A DNA stretch of 64,000 bases, taken from Parastagonospora avenae f. sp. tritici 18332-5. Lineage: Eukaryota; Ascomycota; Dothideomycetes; Pleosporales; Phaeosphaeriaceae. Location of the stretch: NCBI GenBank assembly GCA_022559985.1, contig JAFJTR010000086.1, forward strand, positions 61,870-125,869, in the 5' to 3' direction. The stretch's first letter is position 1; each line of letters starts with the position of its first letter. Below the pieces are notes generated by a model. The model saw only the letters and a list, made by a program, of their open reading frames with translations. It was not told the DNA's origin and ran no database searches. Of the stretch, positions 12,896 to 23,055 are shown in pieces. The translations under genes and the position numbers were made by a program.

Positions 12896-14803
12896 TCAGC
12901 GTCTCGGAGGCGCACGCTTCGTAGGGGAATGCGATCGAGTCGCCCTACGAGCAGTCTCCGGCACAGGCGTGGCATTTGGGCCTTTACGCTGGCCCCCACG
13001 AGCAGGAGTCTCAGGAACGGTCTGAGGCTGCGCGCAGCGATGGGAGCCCTCAGCGTAGTTAACCGCGGTCCTCTGGCGCAGGTCCCTGCCCGGAGTCGGT
13101 GCTGCGACAGGGAGAAGGCTGCTGGCACGTCGGGCGTTCACGGGAGGCGCAGGAAGCACGGGAGCGGCCGCAGGTGTAACTGGAGGTTCAGGAGCATGGA
13201 GGGCCATGGAGGACGCCTCGTCTGGTCGGGCAAGGAGCGGCACGTTGGTGAGGTCCAAGGCCTTGTCGGGCGCAGGCAGGACAGGGTCAATCTCCATCAA
13301 CTCACTCTCCGAGGCCATATCGCCGTACGTCTCCTCGGGCGAAGGCGTACGTCGCTTGTTAGGCATGGCCTTAGCCTTCGCGCTGCGCTTACGCTTCCTC
13401 GACGGAGTGCTGCTGTCCAACGCTTCGCTCAGGGCTGCTGAGCTGTCGGCAGCGTCTGGGGCTTGCGATGCCTCTTGTGGGGAGGAAGGCGCTAGAGGCG
13501 GGCTGGCGTCGAGGCCAACTTTGGGCTCAGTGGAGAGGGGGTTGGAGGGGGGGGGAAGCGGCCGCGTTGCCACCGGAAACATTGTCCGTGAAAGTGAGTC
13601 AGTGGTTATACTATGAGAAACAGAACTTCGCTTGCTTACCTGCGCCTGTAGGGAGAGGCCCTGCGCCTATAGGAACGGGCCAGAAGAGCGCAAGGAGAGG
13701 CTTAAGAAGCGCAAGCTCAGACTCAGCCATGATCCGATCCTCCTTCTCCCTCGCGCGCGAGACGGTGAGGTCGTTGATCAAAGCCTCATGACTGGCGTCG
13801 TTTTCTTCCAACAACTGGACGATCTCTCCATTGAACTTCCAATGTGAACGAAATCCTTTGCCAGAATCGCGCGTTTAGAGAGAGCCTTTTGCAGAGCCGC
13901 GTCCTTCTGCTCGAGCAAGTCCTTGTTACTCTCTGCTTCATCGTGTAGCTCAGTGCCCTTCTGCTCAAGCAACTTCTTGTTGCTCTCTACGTCATCGGGT
14001 AGCTGAGTAACAAGCACAGCTTTCTCAGCTCCGAGCTGGTCGACTTGTTGGCGCAGAGCCGATTCAGCCTTCTCTGATTGAAAGGCTTGGTCGCGCTTCT
14101 CAGCCTCGAGTCTGGCGATCTCAAGGCGCAACTGCGCAACATCCGCTGCTTCTTTTTGAACCTCCTGCTCTTGCTTGCGAAGCTGGTCCTTCGTCTGTAC
14201 AATCTCCGCCTTGTACAGCTGTTCCGATTGCTCCATTTCGCCGAGCTCCTTCCTGGGCTTATCGGCGTTGTCTTCGAAGTCATTGAACTGCAGAGCGGCA
14301 GTCTGTTGCTCTTGTCGCGCGGCCTGAGCTCCCTGACGAGCCCTCTCAATATCCCTCCTCGGCCTCTCATTCTCCCCCGCAGCATTCTTGAGAAAATTGT
14401 ACGCAGACCTGACTTTCTCCTTCCACCTCTTCGGATCCTCGCCAGGTGGCACAGTCTCGACCTGCAAGCGGTTCCAAGCAAGCTTGAACCCATGGATGAT
14501 CACGGTACCGAGGCCAATCCGCACGGTACCCGCGATCAGTGAAGACTTGTTGAAGCCAGTCACCCTCACCAGGTCCATGACTCGGGTCATGAGATGGTTG
14601 GGGACGGCGGATGGGACGGCGGATGGGACGGCGGACTTGCTGAGCTTGGTGGTGGAGTAGAAGGAGGTACGGGCGGCGGAGGACATGGTCTTGGTGACGG
14701 TAGCGGTTGCAGTCGCGGTGACAGTGGTGGTAGTAAGGTTGGCGCTGGACTCGGCTATTTCGGCTGTGTTGGGCACCGTGGTGAGGACCATAATTTTGGC
14801 CAT
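12896..14803 (-). pseudogene. Coiled-coil protein gene with an apparent frame break near 13,840 (possibly a sequence error or disrupted gene)
   Basis: From the ATG at 14803 the frame encodes a Thr/Ala-rich N-terminus, a short apolar stretch (IAGTVRIGLGTVIIHGF) and about 200 residues of Glu/Gln/Arg-rich heptads (coiled coil). It stops at 13778. At 13838-13843 the heptads continue without a gap in another frame: AKDFVHIG is followed by KFNGEIVQLLEENDASHEAL, which needs one extra base. That frame runs to a GTAAGC donor at 13639. A 121-nt intron with a C-rich tract ending at 13519 would then join GAG-VGLDASPP and a basic, Pro/Ser-rich tail with SRKRKRSAKAK and RKGPNATP, stopping at 12896. The pieces therefore look like one gene broken by a 1-nt indel. 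A 35-nt intron (13817-13851 region) would also restore frame, but is shorter than normal fungal introns. Function unknown. Confidence 0.6.
14601..14636. repeat. Three tandem 12-bp units inside the coiled-coil gene
   Basis: Unit GGGACGGCGGAT repeated three times (the last ends in C). On the minus strand it encodes repeated Ser-Ala-Val-Pro in the N-terminal part of the coiled-coil protein. The length keeps frame, so copy-number change would be tolerated. Confidence 0.85.
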
Positions 14804-15689
14804 GTTGAATTGAGTGATGAAGGACGTGTGTATATGGAGGAAGTCGTAAGTAAGGGGCCCAATCGATCGGGTGATGTGTGAGAAAGAGGTGGTTTCAGGT
14901 CAGTTGTTGAGAGCTGGTGATGTGGTGAATGACTGATCGAAGGTGTGTATATGTGTAGAGAATGAAGTGGGTAACCCAATCAATGAATGAAGTCTGAGAA
15001 CAAGGTCGATTCAAGTTGAGTAGAATTGGCAGTTCACTCAACGTTGGGTAGATTTGAGCGAATATTGGTCACGCAAGACTCAAAAACCCCGATAGATCGC
15101 GGGAAGCACGCTAGCTACTAGTCTTAGTAATCGGGTACGTGTTGTCGGGGGTGTGGGTCAAAGTGGAAGCTTTTATGGTACATCATGCTTGACTACAGCA
15201 GCGCCGACAGCGCTCGATGTGGAGGAGGTTCCGCTTTGCGGCCGCTGAGAATTTTCAGCATAGCTTAGTGTGAGAAGTCGAACACATTCAGAATCGGCCA
15301 AGCGTAGATAGAACATGATGTGGACTGCGAATGCTGAGACAAGAGAATGAAATGAATATGTTGACTTAGAGAACTCATTGTATGAGCATGTTGTAAACTG
15401 CTATACTGGGCCGTAAGAACGAAGTGATTGTTTGGACTTGTCAATGTCATTGCATGTACAAAGGGAACAGCATTGAAAGATTTCATGAGATTGCGTAAAG
15501 ATCATAAGAAGAGCTCTACGTACTGTGACAGACAAAATTCCTGTTCCTATGAAAGTAATGTGTCGTGCTGCTATCTCGTCCAAGCATACCGTCCTGCAGC
15601 AGCGTACGAGTAGAATCAATCGCAATAAATGTCAAGTATGGTTCCGCATCCGTGATCCCAGCATCTTTCACTGTCTACACCGCGCCAGT
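14804..15689. other. Intergenic region
   Basis: Between the 5' end of the coiled-coil gene and the stop of the Asx-homology gene (both minus strand). It holds the promoter of the former and the 3' UTR of the latter. No ORF with domain evidence. Confidence 0.55.
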
Positions 15690-16925
15690 CTACCTTGTTG
15701 AAGTGCTCTTCTGGCCCCACCACTCTTCAAACTCCTCGGCCTTGAACGTATCGTACATGCCTGTAGCGCGGTCGATGGTGGCCTGCTCAGCGGACGCCTG
15801 CCAGGTCTTTCCCAGGTGGCCGTTACCGAGGTCGGCGCGGAACTTGGCGACGTCGGTGCGGAAGCAATCGTTGGAAATCTGGAACGCATAGGGTCGAGTG
15901 TCTACGGAGTCGCCATGGCCGTCAGTCGCACGGATCCATTCGAGGAGTTCGGTGTTGGCGGGTGTGGGCGGAAGTATCGACATGAGCTCAACCTTCTGCT
16001 CAGTGCTGAGGCTGGTCCATGCTGCGGGCTCGAGGAGCATGTGGAACACGTCGGCCTTCACGAGGCGGCTCGTGGAGTTCGTGGTAATGTACACCGGGTC
16101 GAAGACTTTGCCACCCTTCTTGACTGGTGCTTTCTTCGCTGCTTTGACAGATTTGAGGGGCTTGGCGGGCTTGGTCTCGATGGCGTCACCAAAGCGCTCA
16201 GGAGCTTTGCGAGCTCGGGCAGGGCGAGTCGAGGGTGGTGGTGGCGGTCGCGCAGTCTTCTTCGCTGCGGCACGCTTCTTTGCGGCGGGCTTCGCAGCAG
16301 GCTTCGGAGCAGACTTCGGGGCAGGCTTGGCTTTAGCTGCAGCCTTTGCTTTGGAGGTGGCAGCCCTCTTGCGCGGCGGCGCCTTGTCGGTACAGGACTG
16401 GTCGTCGGGGTTTCCCGCACTGTTGCTGTCGGCATCATGGTGGGTGCTCTCGTCGTCAGCGTCATATTGGCTGCGCTTCCTTTTGGGAGATCTGTTGGGT
16501 GAGGGGGCGTTGTTTCTCTCAGTGGCATCCGAATCATCAGAGTTGTGCTCGTCAGGGTCGTCACCGCTGCGGCTGATGGTAGACTGAGCTGCGCACTGTT
16601 TCATGACGCGGCCGGTTCCAGTTGAGGTTGCGGCTTCCTTGAGTGGTGTTGTGTTTTCCTTCTCGCTGCTGGGACCAGGAGATGCGTAGGCGGGGCCTGT
16701 ATTAAGTTAATTCGGAACTAGGAAGGATCAGTCTTGGGGCGTACCTTGATCTTTGGCAGACGCCGATGGGAGACTTTGGTCACCGAATGCACGCTCGAAC
16801 ATGGTTTGAGGTGGGCAGGGAGTACTCTGCTCTGACCAAAGTGAGGATTCACTGTCATAAGACGGGGTCGGGGGCGGAGGGGTTGAGGGTGGAGTCTCGG
16901 GGAGGCCTTTAGTTTGCGTCCTCAT
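15690..16925 (-). CDS. Asx-homology (ASXH/DEUBAD-like) domain nuclear protein
   Basis: Two exons (16925-16745, 16696-15690), 395 residues. The 48-nt intron (GTACGC...ATACAG) rejoins AKDQ-GPAYASPG in frame. The N-terminal half is disordered, with acidic patches (DPDEHNSDDSDATE) and Lys/Ala/Pro-rich H1-like or AT-hook-like runs (PRKRAATSKAK, RPARARKAPERFGD). The C-terminal about 130 residues match the fungal Asx-homology pattern: a SRLVKADVFHMLLEP start, W-x-LSTEQKVELMSILPP (the LLxLLP core), CFRTDVAKFRADLGNGHLGKTW, then ATGMYDTFKAEEFEEWWGQK at the end. Family knowledge: the animal domain in ASXL proteins activates the BAP1 histone H2A deubiquitinase; fungal members are mostly unstudied. A chromatin role here is inference. 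Confidence 0.8.
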
Positions 16926-17862
16926 GTTATCTGCGGGAAGTTGCGATTGTTTGTTGGTTGATATAGAAGTTTGGTGGTGTGATGAAAGAAGTCTGCGGAT
17001 AAGTATTAGGACCTGGGCGGGACGATCTCTTATAGCACGAGCAGGCCCGGCCGACGATGGTACAACAGAGAGAAAGGTCTACATCTGATTGGACACGAGC
17101 GTTTGAAATGCTAGGTGAACGGCAGATTCTCGAGTCCGTGTCCGACACGCGACATACAATGGAAGGAGCGCTCGGTGAAGGGGGCAGCTGGGTAACATGA
17201 CACGAAGAGAGCGGTAGGTGAAAGGACCAAAATTTCACTTACTGAACCCGCAGAGACATGCTAGTAGACTTGGATGGTCCGCCGTGGGCTCCGAGGCGAA
17301 TCATAGTTAGGGCCTTGTATAAGTTCCAGGACTCGTGGTCGAAGTCAAGGTGGTTGAAGTCTGTGCAATAAACTCAAGAACGGATTGCGATTGGACACTT
17401 GAGTCATTGGAAGGTTGCGGTCTGAGTCTCATAGCAGTATCTGAGGTGGACAGCACAATTAATGAAAGGCAGCAGGTCTTTAGCGCAGTTGGGGAAGGCT
17501 CGCTGAGTAACTTGTGGACCCTGTGCAATTGCGCTATATCGTGACAAGAGGAAGAGGCAAGATGGTGTATCGTTGCTAGGAAAGACGGGGTAAAGGCGAG
17601 TGTGCAGGGGAATCATACAGAAAAACTGTAAAATGGTTCGAGCTCAGGTGAGTGGTGGCTCATGTTCAGGTGTGAATGTTGGAGGTTGGTCGAGGTGGCC
17701 CAAGCGCAAGCTTTCCGCATCGTCATCTTTCGCGATTTGGCAGTTGCGAGACCGACACGTAGCCTTTTTCGCGACTTTCACGCCGCTGCAAGTAGTAAAC
17801 ACTTGGTTCTAGCGAAGCCCTACCGCAACCGCATAAAACACAATAGAAGCCGAACAACAGCC
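16926..17862. other. Divergent intergenic region
   Basis: Promoter region shared by the Asx-homology gene (minus) and SEC22 (plus). Small ORFs on both strands lack support. No repeat or RNA gene seen. Confidence 0.55.
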
Positions 17863-18721
17863 ATGATCAAACACACGGAAATATCACGACTCGATGGTTA
17901 GCGGCTGCTCCTGGAGATACCTGGTATACACAAGTCTGACATGTATAGGCATTATTCTGACCAGCTCTGTGGATGAAGGAGAGGTACGACTTCAGGGCCA
18001 ATATTCCAACTTGTAAAAGTCTTACAATCAATAGGCAGACGCCGAACTGAACGAGGTCAAAAGCAAAGTCAAGCTTGTCCAGCGCCGCCTAAACCGCAAC
18101 TCCGAACCCCAAGCCAGCATAGAGAGCGGCTCCTACACCTACCAGTACGTCGGCTTATCACGCCACCATGATTCTTCGGGATAATCTAATATCCCATCCA
18201 GCTACCTCGTCAGCGGCGATCTCTGCTTCCTCTGCATCTGCGACCGCTCCTACCCGCGCAAACTCGCCTTCACATACCTTTCCGACCTCGCCTCCGAATT
18301 CACGCAAACCTACCAACCCAACCAGTACCTGTCGCCCGCATTACGGCCCTACGCCTTCACCGAGTTCGACACCTTCATCCAGCGAACAAAGAAGACGTAC
18401 CAGGACTCGCGCGCGACGCAGAATCTCGACAAGCTGAATGACGAGCTCAAGGATGTGACAAAAGTCATGACGAAGAACATCGAGGATCTGTTGTATCGCG
18501 GGGATAGTCTGGAACGCATGGGGGATATTTCGAGTCGGCTGAGGGAGGATAGTAGGAAGTATCGGAAGGCGGCGGTTAGGATCAACTGGGAGCTGTTGTT
18601 GAAGCAGGTGAGTGGCTTGCCGCAATTGGGAGACGAGTGGAAATGCTAACGTGTGCAGTATGGTCCTATCGGTGGTTTGGCTTTCATCATCATTCTGTTT
18701 GTTTGGTGGCGCTTCTTCTAG
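17863..18721 (+). CDS. SEC22: R-SNARE Sec22 (ER-Golgi vesicle fusion)
   Basis: Five exons (17863-17896, 17949-17983, 18035-18144, 18202-18607, 18659-18721) give 215 residues, the family length. The longin domain fills the N-terminal half (MIKHTEISRLDG, HYLVSGDLCFLCICDRSYPRKLAF). The SNARE motif follows, with the zero-layer Arg in DLLYRGDSLERM, then a single C-terminal anchor (GGLAFIIILFVWWRFF). Family knowledge: Sec22 pairs with Q-SNAREs such as Sed5/Bet1/Bos1 (anterograde) or Ufe1/Sec20/Use1 (retrograde) at the ER-Golgi boundary. Four short introns (50-57 nt) all keep frame, and every diagnostic segment is present. The fifth exon encodes almost only the membrane anchor. Confidence 0.96.
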
Positions 18722-18868
18722 GGGCCCGGTGTGGCAGCATAGGTTGGCGTTGCAGGCGTCAGATCATTATATCTCAAGAGCAGGCGGGATACAATACCCA
18801 ATTCATGCTCTCACTCAACGTCTCCGTGCATACGTTTGGCTGCGGTAATACAGCAATGTGATTGGACC

Positions 18869-20571
18869 TTATTGCGAAGAGCCCTTCACCACACTCTCAA
18901 CAACCTTCATAACCTCCACCAACTCCTCATCCATCATCGGCTTCCCCACGACCTGAACATGCGTCGGCATGCCCTCACACATCTCCGGCTCGTCTGTCTT
19001 CATTAGCATCTGCACTTCACCCTCCCGCCCAAACCAAACTTACAAGCAGGTTCATACCTCCCCCCATCCCCCTCCCCGCCAAAGCCCTGATCCTTCTCAT
19101 TTTCCGCCCTCCCCACCGTAATCACCCCGGCCGGATAATTCAGCAAATTCACAACCACAGTATACACCGGCACGCCATACGTGTCATGTCTGGGCGCCGT
19201 GCCCTGAAACCCCGGCATGAGAACCGCATCCAACCCCTCACTCACAAAAACATCATGCCACCCCTTAACCACCTTGGTGCGCTGGACAGTCAAGTTCCAC
19301 AGCTCGTCGAGACTGGGCGTCCAGCCTTTTAGCTCGGGAAAGCCGGCGGTAGCGAGGCTGGGTATGGGCGGTTCGCCCGAGGCGCGGAGGTGTTGCATGG
19401 GCACGGCGGTGGTGTCAAGCATGAAGAATTTGTACGCCAGCATGGCTGTAGTGTAAAGTGAGGGTATCTTCTCATCTAGCAAGACCGTCTGATGCCCAGC
19501 TTCTTTCAGCGCGGTGGCGGTGTCGTGCAGTGCGCGCGCGATGGGCGGGTGCAGAGGTCTTTCCGCACACCCGCGTATCAATCCGAAGCGCAGGCGTTTC
19601 GTGCTGGGCTGCACGGTGCGCCACGGGACGTTGAGAGCGTTCTCATCGACGCGCCACGGCTGCAGGTCGAGGACGGATTTCATGAACAGCAAGTAGTCGC
19701 GGACAGAGCGGCCGCAGGGCCCGATGACGGGGAGGATGGGGCTGGGAGATCCGATGCGGCCGACGGGGACGCCGCCTGCGAACGGCACGCGGGAGGCAGT
19801 GGGTTTCAGGGAGGATCCGCCGCAGCAGAGCGTTGGGATGCGGTTTGAGCCTGCGATGTCGGTCGTGGCGCCTAGGACGCTGCCTTTCATCGCGACCAGT
19901 GCGCCTTCGCCGCCCGTCGAGCCGCCGGCAGTGAGGGAGAGGTTGTGCGGGTTAAGCGTGCGGCCGAAGATGTTGTTGTGGGAATCTGCGGTCATCATTG
20001 TTTGGGGCAGGTTTGTTTTGACGTGGAAGACTGCCCCGGCTTGGTAAAGGATGTCGACGAGGGCGCTGTTTGATGTAGCGGGAGGGCGGGTGATGAAGGA
20101 GACGTAGCCGATGGTGGCTTGTTTGCCTTTGACGTTGAAGCTGTCTTTGAGACTGATGGGTAGCCCGTGGAGAGGACCGATGGGCTTTCCTTCCTTGGCT
20201 AGGTAGGCATCGCATTCTCGTGCTCTTGCGAGTGCTTCGTCAAACATGATTTCCGTGAGACAGCTGACGCACTGTTGGGCGATAGCGGCACGCTTGCAGA
20301 ATGCTGTTACGACATCGATGCTCTTCAACTCTCCAGAGCCCATGAGGTGGACTAAAGCTGTAGCATCATAGTCTTCTGTGATGCATAGCTCTTGCTCAGT
20401 CATAAGGCCGCATGTTCGCGGTACATCCAGGACATTGAGTGTTGATGTCTCGGTATACTGTGAAGTAAGCGCAGCAGGCAAGATCCAGTCCTTAGGGATC
20501 AGGGCAGCTACAGATTCCCTTTTGGATTTCGCCAACTCTTTCCAGTCTGCAATGGGCTGCGCAGACTCCAT
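18869..20571 (-). CDS. Amidase-signature family hydrolase; last about 55 codons are out of frame with the main ORF
   Basis: The main ORF (20571-19003, 522 codons) carries the amidase triad: Lys in ISLKDSFNVKG, the cis-Ser in GGSTGGEGAL and the Ser nucleophile in TTDIAGSNRIPTLCCGG. It ends abnormally in GGRVKCRC. In another frame the expected C-terminus is intact from about 19036 down to a stop at 18871-18869 (EPEMCEGMPTHVQVVGKPMMDEELVEV; the family ends in MPxxVQVVGxxxxEE). Either one G is missing in the run at about 19030-19040, or a 29-nt micro-intron with a perfect GTAAGT donor is removed, joining YEPA to LQMLMKTDE. Ordinary-length introns tested by eye break frame. Family knowledge: amide hydrolases, related to fungal acetamidases and fatty-acid amidases; substrate unknown. 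Confidence 0.85.
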
Positions 20572-21045
20572 GATGTCTTATGATCGCTTCTCTAGGAAAG
20601 TAGGTGTAAGAAGCTAGAGATTGTAGTATGAATTGTTCTAGACTACGGCAACTTCGGCCGACCTAGAGTAGGAAGGGTAAGAGCTCACGATTCAAGACAA
20701 TGGAGAAAGCTGACCAACCCCGCATGTTATTGTACATTTGAAGTGTAGGTGGGGCTGCTGGGGAGCCGGTCCCGCTCGGGTGTACGTTTCGGGATGAGAC
20801 TGTTTACCCAATCAGATAGCGATGTTGCTCGTAATCCTACGAAAGGCCAAAAGGTGTAGCGGCCGATACAATGCAGTGCGACAATATGCTGGAGCAAAAT
20901 GATAGTAACCGGTGTCAAAACAGAAGAATATCTTCGTAGCCTCAAATGTTGTGATTGACCTGATGTCGTATTCGCCGCCGCCGTGTAATGTCCAAGTCCA
21001 GTCCGTATGATGAGGAGTCGTTCGTGATGAAAACATACTCCGTGC
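20572..21045. other. Intergenic region
   Basis: 5' flank of the amidase and 3' flank of the MMTAG2-like gene, both on the minus strand. ORFs entering it from 21.4 kb are shadows of the SR-rich gene. Nothing else seen. Confidence 0.5.
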
Positions 21046-21825
21046 TCAGTCCCTCCTTGTCTCAATGGACTCATACGGCGACCGGCTTCTCCGTCGTGGT
21101 CGACGGTCCCTCGAACGTGATCGTGATCGCTCGTCGCTTGCGCCTCGCTCTCTCCGCCGCTCTGGACGATCATCTCGTCGTCTATGCTCGCGACTCCTCG
21201 ACCGATGCCTGCGCCTGTCGCCTCGGTCGTCCTCTCGACGTCTGTCGCGTGACCGTGAGCGTTCCCGGTGTCTGTGGCGGCGCTCCCGGTCCCGTGACCG
21301 GCTTCGTGATCGATGTCTCCTCTTGCGCTCGCGATCATTGTCTCTGTGCCTCCGCGACTTCTCCTTCTTTTCCTTCCTCCGCGACCTCTCGTCGTCTTCG
21401 CCATCTTTTGCTTTAGCATTCATAGCATCATCGACGTCTGCCTCGTGTGCCTTCTGTCCAAGTGGCGTCAGGTTTGCGTTATCCTTAGCGCGCTCAGGCA
21501 CGGGCAGGCCCATGGCAGCAAGCATGGCGTCTTCTTCGGCTTCCTTCAGCTTGCGCTTCTCCTCTTTGATTCGCTCAGCCTCGGCTTCCTTGGACTCGGC
21601 GTCGCCCTTTGCATACCAGTTCAGGTCGCGGCCTTGTTGCCAGCGACCCACGGGGGCCATGAGCGAGTGGCCCAGGTAGTTTTCGCGTTGCGCATCGCCT
21701 TTGACATCTTCCCACTTAAACTCGGCGCGGCCGCCGCTATTTGTTTATCAGCTTTCATTCATAGATGGAAAGAGAGATTTGAAGTACCGGCTTCCTTCCT
21801 TTCTGACCGTCTGAAGTAAATCCAT
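21046..21825 (-). CDS. MMTAG2-like (PF10159-type) SR-rich nuclear protein
   Basis: Two exons (21825-21788 and 21736-21046), 242 residues. The 51-nt intron rejoins MDLLQTVRKEGS-RGGRAEFKWEDVKGDAQRENYLGHS. That N-terminus, continuing MAPVGRWQQGRDLNWYAKGD, is the conserved MMtag block (GGRxxFxWEDVKxDxxRENYLGHS...GRWQxGxDLxWYAK). Then comes a charged helix (AERIKEEKRKLKEAEEDAMLAAMGLP) and a C-terminal half of RS/RD/RH dipeptides. Family knowledge: the human homologue is a phosphoprotein of unclear role; the RS domain suggests contact with splicing machinery (inference). It is head-to-head with MED6. The repetitive RS part produces long open frames on the opposite strand, which are shadows. Confidence 0.9.
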
Positions 21826-21998
21826 GGTGGTGATGTTGTTGTTGTGAGTGAGAGTGACCAAAGTTGCGGCGAGTGACGGAGGTGTGACTTTAGCTCCAAG
21901 GCCCAAGCTCCCTTCTCCCCCCACAACTCACGGCCGCAAACATCAAAGAAAGCACACCCAAACCAACACTCACAACAACGCACGATTCAACCTCCAGC
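21826..21998. promoter_or_regulatory. Short divergent promoter between the MMTAG2-like gene and MED6
   Basis: Only 173 bp separate the two start codons, so both 5' UTRs and core promoters must be packed here. The half next to MED6 is CT/CA-rich (CCCTTCTCCCCCCACAACTC, then ACACCCAAACC), as expected of a fungal leader. No TATA box is obvious. Co-regulation is possible but not shown. Confidence 0.6.
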
Positions 21999-23055
21999 AT
22001 GGCGATGAAAGTGCCCCTTCTCGACGAACAGGAATTCATCAACCCTCAGATATTCCACGACTTGCCAGGCCAACATATCGACCACGCCAACAATTTCACG
22101 TGGTACTTTGCCAACTCGCAGTACTACGACTCGTCGTCCCTCAACCAGGCGGTCTTCAGCTCACATCAAACCGACCCTGTAAAGTTTGAGGTTCTCCACA
22201 ACCGCAGGGATTTCGAACGAGCTGTGCAGAATATCAAACATGGCCTGCAGTTCTTGGTAGCTGGGGAGCAACAGGGCGAGGGCCAGCCATGGCTCCTACA
22301 ACGCCAACACAAGGTGCCGAATGCGGAAGACGAGGTCGAAACGCATGTCGAGGGGAACTACTTCAACCAGGGCTTGTCCATCAGGCAGGCGCCGAGCGTG
22401 CTGGACGTAGTCAGAGCGCGACTAGTTCGTAGCCTCCCATCATCCCCAAGGGCACAAAAGCTAACACCACACACAGCTCGCCATATCCACGCGCCTCCAA
22501 CAAGTCGCCGAAATCTCTTCAAACATGACCCACTGGACCCCCGCCACCGGCTACTCCTACTACCCCCCCTCCTACGACACACCCAAGCCCACCGAAACCG
22601 CAAGCCGCATCGGCAGCCCGACACTCGCACCCATGGACCTCGACCACCCCGACGGCCCCCCAACAGCAACAGCCCCACCCCCCGACCCCGCCGAATCCAC
22701 AACAGACTTCTCCGACGCCCTCTTCATGCAATCCCTCATGCTGACCAACCGCTATGGCGACGAGTACATGGACGAGAACCCGCTCAAGGGCGAGCCCGGC
22801 GCCTTTATCTTCACAAACACAAAGAACGCGGTCGACGGAAGGAATAAGGCGCAGGAACAGGCTGCTTCCCAGCCCACTGCTGCTGCTGCTGCGAGGGTCG
22901 AGACGAGACCGCCGAGTGTCGCGGCGACGCCCGTGCCCGAGGCGCATAGTCGGAAGGGGAGTACGGCGAATGCGCCCAAGGAGAAGAAGAGGGAGCGCAG
23001 GAAGAGTAAGGGGTTGGCAAGCCCGACGACGCCGGGGGTGCCGCCGGCGATGTAA
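21999..23055 (+). CDS. MED6: Mediator complex subunit 6
   Basis: Two exons (21999-22424, 22477-23055), 334 residues, joined in phase 0 (VVRARL-LAISTRLQQ) over a 52-nt intron. The N-terminal 160 residues follow the Med6 pattern: NNFTWYFANSQYYDSSSLNQ (where family members read VLDYFxxSPFYD), then an LxxxxGLQFLVAGE-type segment, a basic QRQHKVP stretch, and YFNQGLSIRQAPSVLDVVRARL (the family's YYxxxGxIYQAPxxxxVxxxRL). The C-terminal half is Pro/Ala/Thr-rich and ends with a basic patch (KEKKRERRKSKG). Family knowledge: a Mediator head-module subunit required for RNA polymerase II activation. It looks intact. Confidence 0.93.

Noticed and set aside
15816..16587. Plus-strand ORFs of 228-229 codons opposite the Asx-homology gene
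   Set aside because: Gly/Arg/Ala-rich shadows of the Lys/Ala/Pro-rich region on the minus strand.
20727..21679. Long ORFs (204-230 codons) on both strands around 21.0-21.7 kb
   Set aside because: Shadows of the RS-repeat part of the MMTAG2-like gene; alternating Arg/Ser/Asp codons stay open in other frames.
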